DNA of 64,000 bases from Clostridium_AT stratigraminis (GCF_045310675.1 NZ_JBJHZZ010000006.1:62001-126000); one strand, 5' to 3'; positions 52,222 to 61,872 are shown, counted from the stretch's first letter. A program made the numbers and translations. The notes: generated by a model not told the origin, from the sequence alone.

Positions 52222-53619
52222 TCAACCCTTCTGCTGCATTAAATTTTTAAAAGCTAGAGCAATAATATCAAAATCTTTGTCAAAGATGGTTCTTAAATCA
52301 ATTATAACATTATCTTCAAATATTCTTACTATAATTGGAATTACATAGTTCCTAAGAGAGGCTTCTATTTGCTTTGCTGCTTTGAAATCTGATTTTATTC
52401 TTAAAACATACGTAGGTATTTTTTCAGCAGGCATTGAACCCCCGCCAACCATAGAATAATCTGAAGCAATATTTATATCTATTTCTTTTGCTGCTTTTAG
52501 AATTCTGTTTTTAAGCCTTTGAGCTCTCTTTTTGTGGATATCCTTTGAACTTAGTATCATATTTAAAGTTGGAATTTCAGCTACTGCTTTAGTTTCATCC
52601 ATATAATATTTTAGTGTGCCTTCTAAGGCCGCTAAAGTAAGCTTATCAATTCTAAGTGCTCTAGTTAATTGATTTCTTTTTATTTTATCTATATATATTT
52701 TCTTACCTGCAATAATCCCTGCTTGAGGTCCTCCAAGCATCTTATCTCCGCTAAAGGTTACTACATCTATACCTTTTTTTATACTTTCCTGTACGGTTGG
52801 TTCATAGGAGAAACCATATTTAGAAAAATCAACTAATACACCGCTGCCTATGTCCTCAACCACAGGTATTGATTTTTCTTTTCCTAAGCTCACCAAGTCT
52901 TCAAGTGGGACTTCTTCAGTAAAGCCCATTATCTTAAAATTGGAGGTATGAACCTTTAATAATACACCTGTATTTTCAGTTATACTATTTACATAATCAT
53001 AAAGGTGGGTTCTATTTGTGGTTCCAACTTCTACAAGTGTGGCATTACTAAACTTCATTACCTCTGGAACTCTAAAGGAGCCTCCAATTTCAACAAGCTG
53101 TCCTCTTGATACAATGGCTTCTTTGTTGCTGCATAAGGTGTTTAACACCAGCATAACAGCAGCTGCATTATTATTTACAACCACAGCTGCTTCAGCACCA
53201 GTAATTTTTTTTATAAGTTCTTCAACATGCTCGTATCTAGAACCCCTCTCACCACTTTTAAGGTCATATTCCAAATTACTATAGCTATCGGCACAGTTTA
53301 TAATATGCCTTAAGGCTTCTTCACCTAATAGGGCTCTGCCTAAATTAGTATGTAAAATAACTCCTGTTCCATTTATAACCTTTTTTAAATTAGGGGAATT
53401 CTTTTGCTTAACTAATTGTTTAAACCCCTCTAATATATCAATAGTAGTGAATTCAGTTATATTGTCATTTAAAATCCTATTTCTAAATTCCTCCAAGGTT
53501 TCTCTTAAAGCCTCAATAACTATAGGTCTCATAACAGCTTTTAAACTATTAATAACTATTTCTTCCTTTAGAAGGTCATCCATTTTAGGAAGTTTTCTAA
53601 GCAAATCTTTCTTATTCAT
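52222..53619 (-). CDS. selA: SelA, L-seryl-tRNA(Sec) selenium transferase
   Basis: SelA is a PLP enzyme that turns seryl-tRNA(Sec) into selenocysteyl-tRNA(Sec). The 465 residues show LHTNLGRALL and NNNAAAVMLVLNTL in the PLP-binding core, and TFSGDKMLGGPQAG around the Schiff-base lysine near residue 295. It lies between selD and selB. Confidence 0.98.
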   Translation of the reverse strand: MNKKDLLRKLPKMDDLLKEEIVINSLKAVMRPIVIEALRETLEEFRNRILNDNITEFTTIDILEGFKQLVKQKNSPNLKKVINGTGVILHTNLGRALLGEEALRHIINCADSYSNLEYDLKSGERGSRYEHVEELIKKITGAEAAVVVNNNAAAVMLVLNTLCSNKEAIVSRGQLVEIGGSFRVPEVMKFSNATLVEVGTTNRTHLYDYVNSITENTGVLLKVHTSNFKIMGFTEEVPLEDLVSLGKEKSIPVVEDIGSGVLVDFSKYGFSYEPTVQESIKKGIDVVTFSGDKMLGGPQAGIIAGKKIYIDKIKRNQLTRALRIDKLTLAALEGTLKYYMDETKAVAEIPTLNMILSSKDIHKKRAQRLKNRILKAAKEIDINIASDYSMVGGGSMPAEKIPTYVLRIKSDFKAAKQIEASLRNYVIPIIVRIFEDNVIIDLRTIFDKDFDIIALAFKNLMQQKG

Positions 53620-53660
53620 AATAATTTAAACCTTTCTTTATAAATTATGATTTAAATATT

Positions 53661-54689
53661 CTACTCCACAATTATTAATTTATCCTCTAAAGCTATTACT
53701 TCTCCAACTACAGCAGATTCAATCTCAAGGACTTCAAGTTCTTTAATTATTTTTTCCCCTTCTTCAGCACTTGTAGTAAAGAGAAGGCCTCCTGAGGTTT
53801 GTGGATCAAACAATATATCTTCAAACCAAACAGGTAAATTATTTAAAGCACATTTTTCCTCTAAATATACTCTATTACTATAGGTTCCTTCTGGAACAAG
53901 CCCCATTTCAGCATACTCCTTAGCTTCAGCTATATATGGTATTTTGTCTTTATAATACTTAATTGTAACCTTTGACGCACTAGCCATTTCGAAGCTGTGG
54001 CCTAAAAATCCAAAGCCAGTTATATCAGTGCAGGCGCTTATATTATAATTTACCATTATCTCTGAGGCGTATTTATTTAGTGTTGACATTACTTTCACAG
54101 CTTTTTTATAAGCGCTATCAGAAACAATTTGTCCCTTAATTGCGGCATTAATTATACCAGTTCCTAAAGGTTTAGTTAAAATAACCACTTCTCCAACCTT
54201 TGATCCGAAATTTTTTAAAACCTTACTTGGAGGTACTAATCCTGTCACAGAAAGGCCGTATTTAGGCTCATTATCATCTACAGTATGTCCCCCAACAATT
54301 ACAGCACCTGCCTCTAATACCTTGTCAGCTCCACCTCTTAAGATTTCCGCTAAGATTTCAGTTGACAAACAAAGTGGGAAGCATACAATGTTTAAAGCTG
54401 ATACAGGCTTACCTCCCATAGCATATACATCACTTAAGGAATTTGCCGCTGCTATTTGACCATAGGTGTAGGGATCATCCACTACGGGTGTGAAAAAATC
54501 TAATGTCTGAATCATTGCAATATCATCATTTAATTTATAAACTGCAGCATCATCAGAAGTTTCTATACCTACTAATAAATTATCATTTTTCATTACAGGT
54601 AATTTATATAAAATTTTTGAAAGGGTCTCCGGCCCTATTTTGGCTGCTCACCCAGAAGTTCTGGACATTTCAGTTAATCTTTTTTCCAT
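53661..54689 (-). CDS. selD: SelD, selenide-water dikinase, itself a selenoprotein
   Basis: SelD makes selenophosphate from selenide and ATP. Read with UGA as selenocysteine, the gene runs from ATG 54689 (GGAG eight bases upstream) for 342 residues. The start is MEKRLTEMSRTSG-Sec14-AAKIGPETL; the catalytic Sec (TGA at 54648-54650) occupies the position held by Cys or Sec in all SelD proteins. Further on it has the conserved GIETSDDAAVYKLNDDIA, GGHTVDDNEPKYGLSVTG and DITGFGFLGH. Normal gene callers would start at ATG 54593 and lose the active site. A SECIS-like hairpin follows the UGA. The selA, selB and selC genes follow. Confidence 0.95.
54611..54650 (-). promoter_or_regulatory. Bacterial SECIS-like hairpin in selD
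   Basis: After the UGA (54648-54650) the coding strand has AGGG / CCCT arms (54633-54636 and 54622-54625) with a CCGGAG apical loop, extended by AAAAT / ATTTT. The loop lies about 18 bases after the UGA and contains GG, the properties of a bacterial SECIS recognised by SelB. Confidence 0.7.
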
Positions 54690-54753
54690 TATTACCACTC
54701 CTTTCATATCATAAACATGATACTAAAGTTCAGTACTAATTGTATAATATTAC

Positions 54754-55359
54754 TTATCTTATGTCTATATTATCTCTAAACTTGTCTAAAGTCTTATCTC
54801 CAATTCCTCCAATTTTCTTAAGATCTTCTATTGAAGTATATTGTCCATTTTTCTCTCTATAATCAATAATCTTTTGTGCTGTTGTTGGTCCAATGCCTGG
54901 CAGAGTGTCAAGTTCTGCTGCTGAAGCAGTATTAATGTTAACTTTATTTGATCCTTTATTATTTGTAGGAATAGCTTCAGAATTGCCAAGCTTAGGTAAA
55001 TTATCTGATTTTCCTTCCACAAAAAAATAATCCTCATCCTTTAACTTTTTTGCAAGATTAAGCTTGGTATCGGGCGCTGCGTTATCAGTGAACCCACCAG
55101 CTGCCTTCACCAAATCGTTTAGTATGCTGCCGCTTGATAAGCTGTACACTCCAGGTTTTTTTATTTCCCCTTGAATATATACAGTTACCATTTTGCTATC
55201 GGTTTTTTGCATAATTTCACTAGGAATACTATCTACAAAAATGTCCTGTTCCTCTAACTTATGGTTTTTAGGTCTATTTATATAAAGACCTACAACTAAA
55301 AAACCAATCAATACCAATAATATAACTACAGAGCCAATTATTTTTTGTTTGGTTTTCAT
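54754..55359 (-). CDS. comEA: ComEA-like DNA-binding competence protein
   Basis: A 201-residue protein with an N-terminal membrane helix (about 8-28), a SLBB domain (VYIQGEIKKPGVYSLSSGSILNDLVKAAGGFTD) and a C-terminal pair of helix-hairpin-helix motifs (VNINTASAAELDTLPGIGPTTAQKIIDYREK). ComEA binds incoming DNA at the cell surface. It is divergent from dacF; comEC is elsewhere (43.5 kb). Confidence 0.95.
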   Translation of the reverse strand: MKTKQKIIGSVVILLVLIGFLVVGLYINRPKNHKLEEQDIFVDSIPSEIMQKTDSKMVTVYIQGEIKKPGVYSLSSGSILNDLVKAAGGFTDNAAPDTKLNLAKKLKDEDYFFVEGKSDNLPKLGNSEAIPTNNKGSNKVNINTASAAELDTLPGIGPTTAQKIIDYREKNGQYTSIEDLKKIGGIGDKTLDKFRDNIDIR

Positions 55360-55487
55360 TTACTCCCCTCCAAATACGTCCAAATATATTAATAATATTT
55401 AAATTATTGACAATAATTTAATTTATTATCGCATCTTAAGCTTTTATTTGTTATAATTTATACATGTATGATATAGGAGGATTATCT

Positions 55488-56753
55488 ATGAAACGTTTTT
55501 TAACTTTGTTAATAGTTATTTTAATGCTTATAAGCAGTTCAAATATAATTATTTATGCAAAACAATCTGCTCCAAGTGTTTCGGCTGACAGTGCCATTTT
55601 AATGGATGCTACTACTGGTACAATTTTATATTCTAAAAATATGGATGATGCATATCCTCCAGCTTCAACAACTAAAACTATGACAGCTCTTTTAACTCTG
55701 GAAAATAGCAATCTTGACGATATGGTGACTGTTGGTAAAAATCCACCTTATATCGATGGAAGTAAAATAGGGATATTTGAAGGTGAAGAAATATCTGTTA
55801 GAAATTTATTATATGGGATGCTGCTTCTTTCTGGAAATGATTGTGCAGTAGCTTTAGCAGAACATGTTAGTGGTTCTACTTCAGCTTTTGCCGACCTTAT
55901 GAATAAGAAAGCAAGGGAATTAGGGGCTTTAGATACGCACTTTGTAAACCCAAGCGGGCTTTATGATGAAAACCATAAAACTTCTGCCAAAGATTTAGCC
56001 TTAATTATGAAGGAACTAATAAAATATCCTGAATTCAGAGAGATTTCTTCAACTTTTTCCTATAAGATTCCACCTACAAATAAGCATCCTGAAGGCATTA
56101 ATTTAGCAAATGAAAATAAATTAATAAATAAAAACTCCATGTATTATTATAATGGTGCAGATGCAGGCAAAACCGGGTATACAATCCAGTCATTACATTC
56201 CTATGTTGCAAGTGCTGAAAGAAATGGACAAAGACTAATAGTTGCCTTAGTGCACGACAAAAACAAAACATATTTTCAAGATTCAAGAGCACTCTTTGAC
56301 TATGGCTTTAAGAATTTTGAATTAGTACCGCTTTATAAAAAGAATGAACTAGTTACAACGGTTACTGAAGGAGACTTAAACATACCATTACTCGCACAAG
56401 AGGATTACTACTATGTTAGGGATAAATCCTTAAATGAGGTTCCTAAAGTTGAAGTAAATAAGAGCAGTAATTTAAGTAATAAATCATTTTCAAGAGGAGA
56501 TAAAATAACAGATGCCACTATGAAAATGGACAATGCTACCCTTCCATCACTAGAGCTAGACAGCGGCATAGACCATAAGATACCAACTATTTTAAATGAA
56601 AAGATCCTTTCAAGTAAAGGTATGAATTATTTGTTTTTAACATTAAAAATTATATTTGGTATATTCTCCTTTTTAGTTTTACTTCGTATAATTATTAAAA
56701 CTAAGAAAAAGAAGAAACGACAAAGAAAACTTAGAATATATGAAAATAAGTAG
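55488..56753 (+). CDS. dacF: D-alanyl-D-alanine carboxypeptidase (DacF-type)
   Basis: A 421-residue penicillin-binding protein with a signal peptide (1-25), active-site STTK (60-63), SGN (116-118) and KTG (229-231), then an extended C-terminal domain and a membrane helix (about 392-412) before KKKKRQRK. It trims pentapeptides of peptidoglycan; DacF-type members often act in the spore cortex. The start is ATG 55488 after AGGAGG. The paralogue name is by family resemblance and is not certain. Confidence 0.9.
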   Translation: MKRFLTLLIVILMLISSSNIIIYAKQSAPSVSADSAILMDATTGTILYSKNMDDAYPPASTTKTMTALLTLENSNLDDMVTVGKNPPYIDGSKIGIFEGEEISVRNLLYGMLLLSGNDCAVALAEHVSGSTSAFADLMNKKARELGALDTHFVNPSGLYDENHKTSAKDLALIMKELIKYPEFREISSTFSYKIPPTNKHPEGINLANENKLINKNSMYYYNGADAGKTGYTIQSLHSYVASAERNGQRLIVALVHDKNKTYFQDSRALFDYGFKNFELVPLYKKNELVTTVTEGDLNIPLLAQEDYYYVRDKSLNEVPKVEVNKSSNLSNKSFSRGDKITDATMKMDNATLPSLELDSGIDHKIPTILNEKILSSKGMNYLFLTLKIIFGIFSFLVLLRIIIKTKKKKKRQRKLRIYENK

Positions 56754-56776
56754 GTAATTTTACCTACTTATTTTTC
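56750..56776. terminator. Terminator between dacF and rluD-like gene
   Basis: Stem AGTAGGTA / TACCTACT with a T-rich loop at the end of dacF, followed by T residues on the plus strand. The two genes converge here. Confidence 0.75.
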
Positions 56777-57659
56777 TTATAAGTTCTTTTATATCTTCTG
56801 GTAGTTCACTTTCTAATGTCAAAATCTCACCTGTTCTAGGATGCGGCACTGATAGTTTGTAGGCATGAAGAGCCTGCCTTGTAATTAAAGCCTTATCCTC
56901 ATCTATTCCATACAAGTTGTCACCATAAATTGGATGACCTAGATAACTTAGATGCACCCTTATTTGATGAGTTCTACCAGTCTCTAAAGTTAGTTCTAAA
57001 AGCTCCGAATCCTTAAAGCTTTCAATAACCTTATAATGTGTAATACTCTTTTGCCCTCTCTCATCCACTTTCCGCTTTATGCTGTCATCTCCAGTTCTAT
57101 AAATTGGTAAATCAATGGTTCCTTCTTTATCCTTAAGATTTCCATGTACTACAGCTAAATAGCTTTTTTTGAAATTTTCGCTCTGCATATCCCTAGCCAA
57201 GGACATATGTGAAAATTGGTTTTTTGCAATAATAATTAGGCCTGAGGTATCCATATCCAGCCTGCTTACTAGCCTGACAATACAATTCTCACCTTTTTCC
57301 TTGAAATAATATAATAAGCCATTTGCTAAAGTACCTCCTGGATAACTTCTCGTTGGATGGACAACTATTCCAGGCATTTTATTAACTACAATTAAGTCTT
57401 CATCTTCGTATCTAATGTCTAAATCTATTTTTTCAGGCTCAATATTTTGTGATTCATTTTTCTCTACTTGAAAAGAAATTACATCACCTATCTTTAAGAC
57501 ATAATTTAATTTAGTTACCAAATCATTAACTCTAATTCTGCCATCTATGGCAGCTCCCTTTATTAATCTTCCTGATAGTTTTGCAGTTTTTCTTAAATAT
57601 TCTCTGAGCTTCATATCTTTATCACTATCAGTAATTTTATAAATTAAATCATTATTCAT
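56760..57659 (-). CDS. RluD-family pseudouridine synthase
   Basis: A 299-residue RluA/RluD-family enzyme with an S4-like N-terminal domain (MKLREYLRKTAKLSGRLIKG) and the catalytic motif RLDMDTSGLIIIAK, followed by the family ending TGRTHQIRVHLSYLGHPIYGD. The start is ATG 57659, after GAGGTGGCAC. Target RNA is not decided by the sequence. Confidence 0.92.
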   Translation of the reverse strand: MNNDLIYKITDSDKDMKLREYLRKTAKLSGRLIKGAAIDGRIRVNDLVTKLNYVLKIGDVISFQVEKNESQNIEPEKIDLDIRYEDEDLIVVNKMPGIVVHPTRSYPGGTLANGLLYYFKEKGENCIVRLVSRLDMDTSGLIIIAKNQFSHMSLARDMQSENFKKSYLAVVHGNLKDKEGTIDLPIYRTGDDSIKRKVDERGQKSITHYKVIESFKDSELLELTLETGRTHQIRVHLSYLGHPIYGDNLYGIDEDKALITRQALHAYKLSVPHPRTGEILTLESELPEDIKELIRKISR

Positions 57660-57677
57660 GTGCCACCTCAAAAAATA

Positions 57678-57697
57678 AACTGTGCTCACACACAGTT
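57678..57697 (-). terminator. Hairpin upstream of the rluD-like gene
   Basis: Stem AACTGTG / CACAGTT with a six-base loop and a T-rich tract on the minus strand, between the LCP gene and the pseudouridine synthase. It could end the nadD-yqeK-LCP transcript. Confidence 0.65.
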
Positions 57698-57747
57698 AAC
57701 TAATTATATTATATTAATTATAACAGAAATAGTAAAAAATAAATATC

Positions 57748-58701
57748 TTATTTCATTGCAGCCTCACTATGAAGCTTATTTAATAGCTCTATGTTCTTAC
57801 TTTTATCATAAATAACATAGGAAATGCCATTTATATATTTAGGATCTCCTTTAATTGTATAAATCTTTATATTTGCTTTATCCATCTTAGATAACATGAG
57901 GCCATATTTAATTATTTCATCTGCCTTCATATTAGTTTCAACATAATTTGAAATTGTACCTAAAATGCTTGGCAGTTTAGTTATAATAGAAGGGTTCTTA
58001 AACTTATCTATTACCTTATTAATAAAGAGGTGCTGATTCTCTATTCGTCCTAAGTCTCCATTAGCGAGTCCAGTACCATCATTATTTTCTCTCCATCTAA
58101 AAAATTCTTCAGCCTTTTCCCCGTTAAGCTCTACAGTATCCCCTTTATTAAAGTGGATATGGAGGTTTTGCGTTTTATCATCATAATTCATGTTATTATT
58201 TATTGTCATTTCAATAGGCCCAATGCTGTCAATTACCTTTCTAAAGCCTTCATAGTCCAATTTAGAGTAATAGTTTACCCTTATGTCTAAAAGCTTCTCA
58301 ACTGCATCAATTAAATAACCAGGACCACCTATTGCATTAGCTTCATTTATTTTCTTATTTGAGTTATTCATCTGAATTAAAGTATCTCTAGGAATAGAAA
58401 TAACATTGGCTACCTTAAGGCTGGGATTTAAATTAATAAGAAGTATAGTGTCCGTCCTTTTAGGATTATTATTACTATTAGCCCCTATAGTTCCAACATC
58501 TGTGCCCATGGCTAATATATTCACCTGTTCATCTTTATTAGCAGCTATAGGCTGCACTTTATTCTTTTCAAGCTTTGTATGATTAAGCCCATCCAAATAG
58601 AAATATAAATAGCCAGCACCTGCAAGGCTAATACATACAAATAACGAAGCAAAGATAATAAAAAAGTCGCGAAAACTATGACTTCTCTTTATTCTTCCCA
58701 T
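57748..58701 (-). CDS. LytR-CpsA-Psr family protein
   Basis: A 317-residue LCP-family enzyme with one N-terminal membrane helix (about 12-33) and the LCP domain (VNILAMGTDVGTIGANSNNNPKRTDTILLINL, RDTLIQMN, RFFRWRENNDGTGLANGDLGRIENQHLFINKV-type core). Family members attach teichoic acids or other polymers to peptidoglycan. It is ten bases downstream of yqeK. Confidence 0.93.
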   Translation of the reverse strand: MGRIKRSHSFRDFFIIFASLFVCISLAGAGYLYFYLDGLNHTKLEKNKVQPIAANKDEQVNILAMGTDVGTIGANSNNNPKRTDTILLINLNPSLKVANVISIPRDTLIQMNNSNKKINEANAIGGPGYLIDAVEKLLDIRVNYYSKLDYEGFRKVIDSIGPIEMTINNNMNYDDKTQNLHIHFNKGDTVELNGEKAEEFFRWRENNDGTGLANGDLGRIENQHLFINKVIDKFKNPSIITKLPSILGTISNYVETNMKADEIIKYGLMLSKMDKANIKIYTIKGDPKYINGISYVIYDKSKNIELLNKLHSEAAMK

Positions 58702-58711
58702 TTCTTATCTC

Positions 58712-59281
58712 CTAGTGTTTTGTAAATAAAATAAAATTTCTGGCCTCAATAGTATCCTTATGAATTAGCTCCCCTTTATCTATTACATATTTGATAGTGT
58801 TATTAAAGGATAAAAGGAGTGCTTCATCTAAATTTTCATATGCTAAGGTTCTCAAGGCCGCTATGCCATCGAAATTTCTCATAGGTTCAATATAATCAGC
58901 TATATATATAATCTTCTCTAACATACTCATGTTTGTTCTTCCTGTCGTATGATAGGCAATTGCATTTAATACTTCCTCATCTGATATTCCCATTATATCT
59001 TTTGCTATAATTGACCCAGCAAGCCCATGCATAACGTTAGAATTTTTTTTAAACATCATATCTATATTATACCCATTTTTCTCTAATAAATCATTTATTT
59101 CCAAATTTTTTAAGTTTTTTGCACAGTCATGGGTGAGTCCTGCAAGCTTAGCCTTTTCTTCATCAACTTTATAATGCATAGCAAGACTGACAGCTGTTTC
59201 CATTACCCTTACACTATGCTGAAATCTTTGAGGGTTTAAATTTGCTTTTAAATATTCTGTTATCAGATTTTCATTCCACAT
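58712..59281 (-). CDS. yqeK: YqeK, HD-domain Ap4A hydrolase
   Basis: A 189-residue HD protein with HSVRVMETA and LTHDCAKN (metal-binding His-Asp), and the family pattern HGLAGSIIAKDIMG and YHTTGRTNMSMLEKIIYIADYIEP. The YqeK family cleaves diadenosine tetraphosphate symmetrically. It lies ten bases after nadD, the usual nadD-yqeK order. Confidence 0.95.
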   Translation of the reverse strand: MWNENLITEYLKANLNPQRFQHSVRVMETAVSLAMHYKVDEEKAKLAGLTHDCAKNLKNLEINDLLEKNGYNIDMMFKKNSNVMHGLAGSIIAKDIMGISDEEVLNAIAYHTTGRTNMSMLEKIIYIADYIEPMRNFDGIAALRTLAYENLDEALLLSFNNTIKYVIDKGELIHKDTIEARNFILFTKH

Positions 59282-59291
59282 AAATTCACCT

Positions 59292-59897
59292 TCATTCCTT
59301 ATACAAACCTAGCTCTGAAATTGTATTTAATACATTTAGAGGCAGGAGATGATTTACATTCCTACCTTCCTTAAGCAGTTTCTTAATACTTGTTGAAGAA
59401 ATGTCCAAAGGATTTATATCTAAAAAAATTATCTTAATATTATACCTTTCCTCAACAATTTTCTTTTGCTTAAGAATGTTATCTTTTTCATAACCCAATC
59501 TATTAAATACTACAAGTGTGCAAAGCTTAAATATTTCGTCTACATTTTTCCATGTGTCCAGTTCCATAAGGCAATCTACACCTGTTATTAAAAACCAATT
59601 TGTTTCTGGTTCCTTTTTATTTAAGTAGTCTAAGGTTTTATAAGTATAACTTAATCCTTTCTCATCTATTTCGAAACTTGATAAATTAAATCTCTCTTCG
59701 CCTTTTATTGCCATGCTGACAAGTTCATAACGAATATAGGCTTCAGTTATTTCTCTGTTAGTTTTATGAGGAGGATTACCAGTAGGCATAAATAGTATAT
59801 TATCTAAATTCAGCATATACAAAGCTTCCTCAGCTATATATAAGTGTCCAAAATGGATTGGATCGAAGGTGCCTCCAAATAGACCTTTATTTGGCAT
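59292..59897 (-). CDS. nadD: NadD, nicotinate-nucleotide adenylyltransferase
   Basis: NadD adenylates nicotinate mononucleotide in NAD synthesis. The 201 residues start GGTFDPIHFGHLYIAEEAL (the HxGH motif) and contain the ending ISSTSIKKLLKEGRNVNHLLP. It lies between yhbY and yqeK. Confidence 0.97.
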   Translation of the reverse strand: MPNKGLFGGTFDPIHFGHLYIAEEALYMLNLDNILFMPTGNPPHKTNREITEAYIRYELVSMAIKGEERFNLSSFEIDEKGLSYTYKTLDYLNKKEPETNWFLITGVDCLMELDTWKNVDEIFKLCTLVVFNRLGYEKDNILKQKKIVEERYNIKIIFLDINPLDISSTSIKKLLKEGRNVNHLLPLNVLNTISELGLYKE

Positions 59898-59917
59898 AAT
59901 TTATCCCTGCTTTCAAA

Positions 59918-59962
59918 AATAAGCATGTATTATTTTTATGTGGTAAACAATACATGCTTATT
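59918..59962 (-). terminator. Long-stem hairpin after yhbY
   Basis: Perfect 14-base arms AATAAGCATGTATT / AATACATGCTTATT with a 17-base loop and T residues, before nadD. Likely a terminator of the obgE-yhbY transcript. Confidence 0.75.
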
Positions 59963-59979
59963 TTAATTATTATTAAATA

Positions 59980-60270
59980 TTATGGTAATTCTATTTTAGG
60001 CTTTTTCTCAGATTTTTTATACAGTACAATTTTACTTCCAATAGCCTGTATTCCTTCACAGCCAATTGCCTTACAAATTATATCTGAGGCTTCTCTAGTA
60101 TCATAGCCGCTATTACTTAAAACCTTTATTTTAATTAGCTCTCTAGCTTCTAAGGCGTCCTTCAGTTGTTTTAGAAATGCCTCTTCTATGCCACCTTTTC
60201 CAATTTGAAATAAAGGCTCAAGACCATTCGAAAGTGATCTTAAAAAGCTTCGTTGTTTACTTGTTATCAT
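59980..60270 (-). CDS. yhbY: YhbY, RNA-binding CRM-domain protein
   Basis: A 96-residue CRM-domain protein (SKQRSFLRSLSNGLEPLFQIGKGGIEEAFLKQ) that associates with pre-50S ribosomes. It is 27 bases after obgE. Confidence 0.95.
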   Translation of the reverse strand: MITSKQRSFLRSLSNGLEPLFQIGKGGIEEAFLKQLKDALEARELIKIKVLSNSGYDTREASDIICKAIGCEGIQAIGSKIVLYKKSEKKPKIELP

Positions 60271-60297
60271 ATATACTCTCCTTCACAAACCTTGATA

Positions 60298-61572
60298 CTA
60301 TATTAAAAACTCAAATTCAAAATCATTGAGTCTTACTGTATCTCCATCTTGAATTCCCATGTTCTTCAATTCATCAAGGATGCCTTTGTTTCTAAGAACC
60401 TTATGAAAATATTTAAGGGACTCAGAGTCATTTACATTTACACTTGCAAGAAGCCTATCAACAAAGCTTCCTAAAACCACATAAACTCCATCTTCCACTC
60501 TTATTTCATAAGTAAAGTGCTTTTCTTCAGGAACATATTTATCTTCTTCTTTAATCTCAAGATCAGTGATTGGTATTGTACTGAGAACCCTAGCTGCCTC
60601 CTTTAGAAGCTCATTTACACCAGTATTAGTAGCTGCAGATATCTTAAATACCTTACTATATCCAAGCCTCTTAACCTTATTTTCGAAACTTATAAAGGCT
60701 TCATCATCAAAGAGCATATCACTTTTATTTGCTGCTACTATTTGTGGTCTATCCCAAAGCTTTACGCTGTATCTCTTTAATTCCTCATTTATCTTTAAAA
60801 AGTCTTCAAATGGATCTCTTCCTTCAACTCCAGAAATATCAACTATATGTATTAATACTCTGGTTCTTTCAATATGCCTTAAAAAGTCAAGTCCAAGGCC
60901 TACACCTTCAGCTGCACCTTCAATAATTCCAGGAATATCAGCCATTACAAAGCTTGTAACTCCAGGAACATCTACAACTCCTAAATTTGGTTTTAAAGTT
61001 GTAAAATGATAATTAGCTATTTTAGGTCTTGCCTTTGATGCTACTGATAAAAGAGTAGACTTACCTACATTAGGAAATCCAAGTAAACCCACATCAGCTA
61101 GTAATTTAAGCTCTAGTTCAATATTTCTTTCTTCTCCAGGCATACCAGGTTCTGCAAAATTAGGAGCCTGTCTTGTTGAGGTTGCAAAATTAGAATTGCC
61201 TTTGCCTCCCTTGCCGCCTTTTGCTACCACAAATTTATCACCTTCATGGGATAAGTCAGCCATTATCTTATTGGTTTCAATATCTCTTACTATTGTGCCC
61301 ATAGGAACATTTATATGTAAGCTTTCTCCATTTTTCCCGAAACAGTTTGTTCCGGACCCACTTCCACCATTTTGCGCAGCATACTTCTTTTTATAGGTAA
61401 AGTCCAATAAAGTAGTCATATTAGAATCAACTTCTAATACAACATCTCCGCCCTTTCCTCCATTTCCACCATCAGGTCCGCCTAGAGGAATATATTTTTC
61501 TCTTCTAAAGGATACTGCTCCGTTACCGCCATCTCCTGATTTTACATAAATTTTTGCTCTATCAATGAACAT
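60298..61572 (-). CDS. obgE: ObgE, ribosome-assembly GTPase
   Basis: A 424-residue Obg/CgtA protein: an N-terminal glycine-rich Obg fold (GGDGGNGAVSFRREKY...GNSNFATSTRQAP), the G domain (GFPNVGKSTLL, ADIPGIIEGA, NKSD) and the OCT domain. It acts in 50S maturation and stress control. ATG 61572, seven bases after GAGGTG, is the start; an in-frame start at 61644 would add 24 unrelated residues. Confidence 0.98.
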   Translation of the reverse strand: MFIDRAKIYVKSGDGGNGAVSFRREKYIPLGGPDGGNGGKGGDVVLEVDSNMTTLLDFTYKKKYAAQNGGSGSGTNCFGKNGESLHINVPMGTIVRDIETNKIMADLSHEGDKFVVAKGGKGGKGNSNFATSTRQAPNFAEPGMPGEERNIELELKLLADVGLLGFPNVGKSTLLSVASKARPKIANYHFTTLKPNLGVVDVPGVTSFVMADIPGIIEGAAEGVGLGLDFLRHIERTRVLIHIVDISGVEGRDPFEDFLKINEELKRYSVKLWDRPQIVAANKSDMLFDDEAFISFENKVKRLGYSKVFKISAATNTGVNELLKEAARVLSTIPITDLEIKEEDKYVPEEKHFTYEIRVEDGVYVVLGSFVDRLLASVNVNDSESLKYFHKVLRNKGILDELKNMGIQDGDTVRLNDFEFEFLI

Positions 61573-61645
61573 AATCTTCACCTCTTTTAAACCATTTTTC
61601 AATTTTATATCAATAACCATAAGGTTAGTTTTTTCCATTTTCATA

Positions 61646-61747
61646 TATACAATACGAAAGTTCTAATACATTAATGATCTCCTAAAAATCCTTGAAGATT
61701 GGATATTTTATGACATCATTAATGTAAGAACCTTATTGTATTGTATA
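61646..61747 (-). repeat. Dispersed ~100-bp hairpin element, copy 3
   Basis: Same element and orientation as copy 2, between obgE and rpmA. The terminal arms read TATACAATAC / GTATTGTATA instead of the TGC/GCA of copies 1 and 2, a compensated pair change; one inner base pair is broken (GATCTC against GACATC). Confidence 0.85.
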
Positions 61748-61844
61748 TATTATAAACTAAATTATTAATTTTATCGAAAATGGTGAAATATACTTTATCA
61801 TTTTCTTTATAATTCTTTCATAACCTAGAACATAAGGCCTTAAA

Positions 61845-61868
61845 AAAAGCACCCTAATGGGTGCTTTT
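61845..61868 (-). terminator. Terminator of rplU-prp-rpmA
   Basis: Ten-base stem AAAAGCACCC / GGGTGCTTTT with a four-base loop just after the rpmA stop codon, followed on the minus strand by T residues. Confidence 0.9.
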
Positions 61869-61872
61869 ATCA

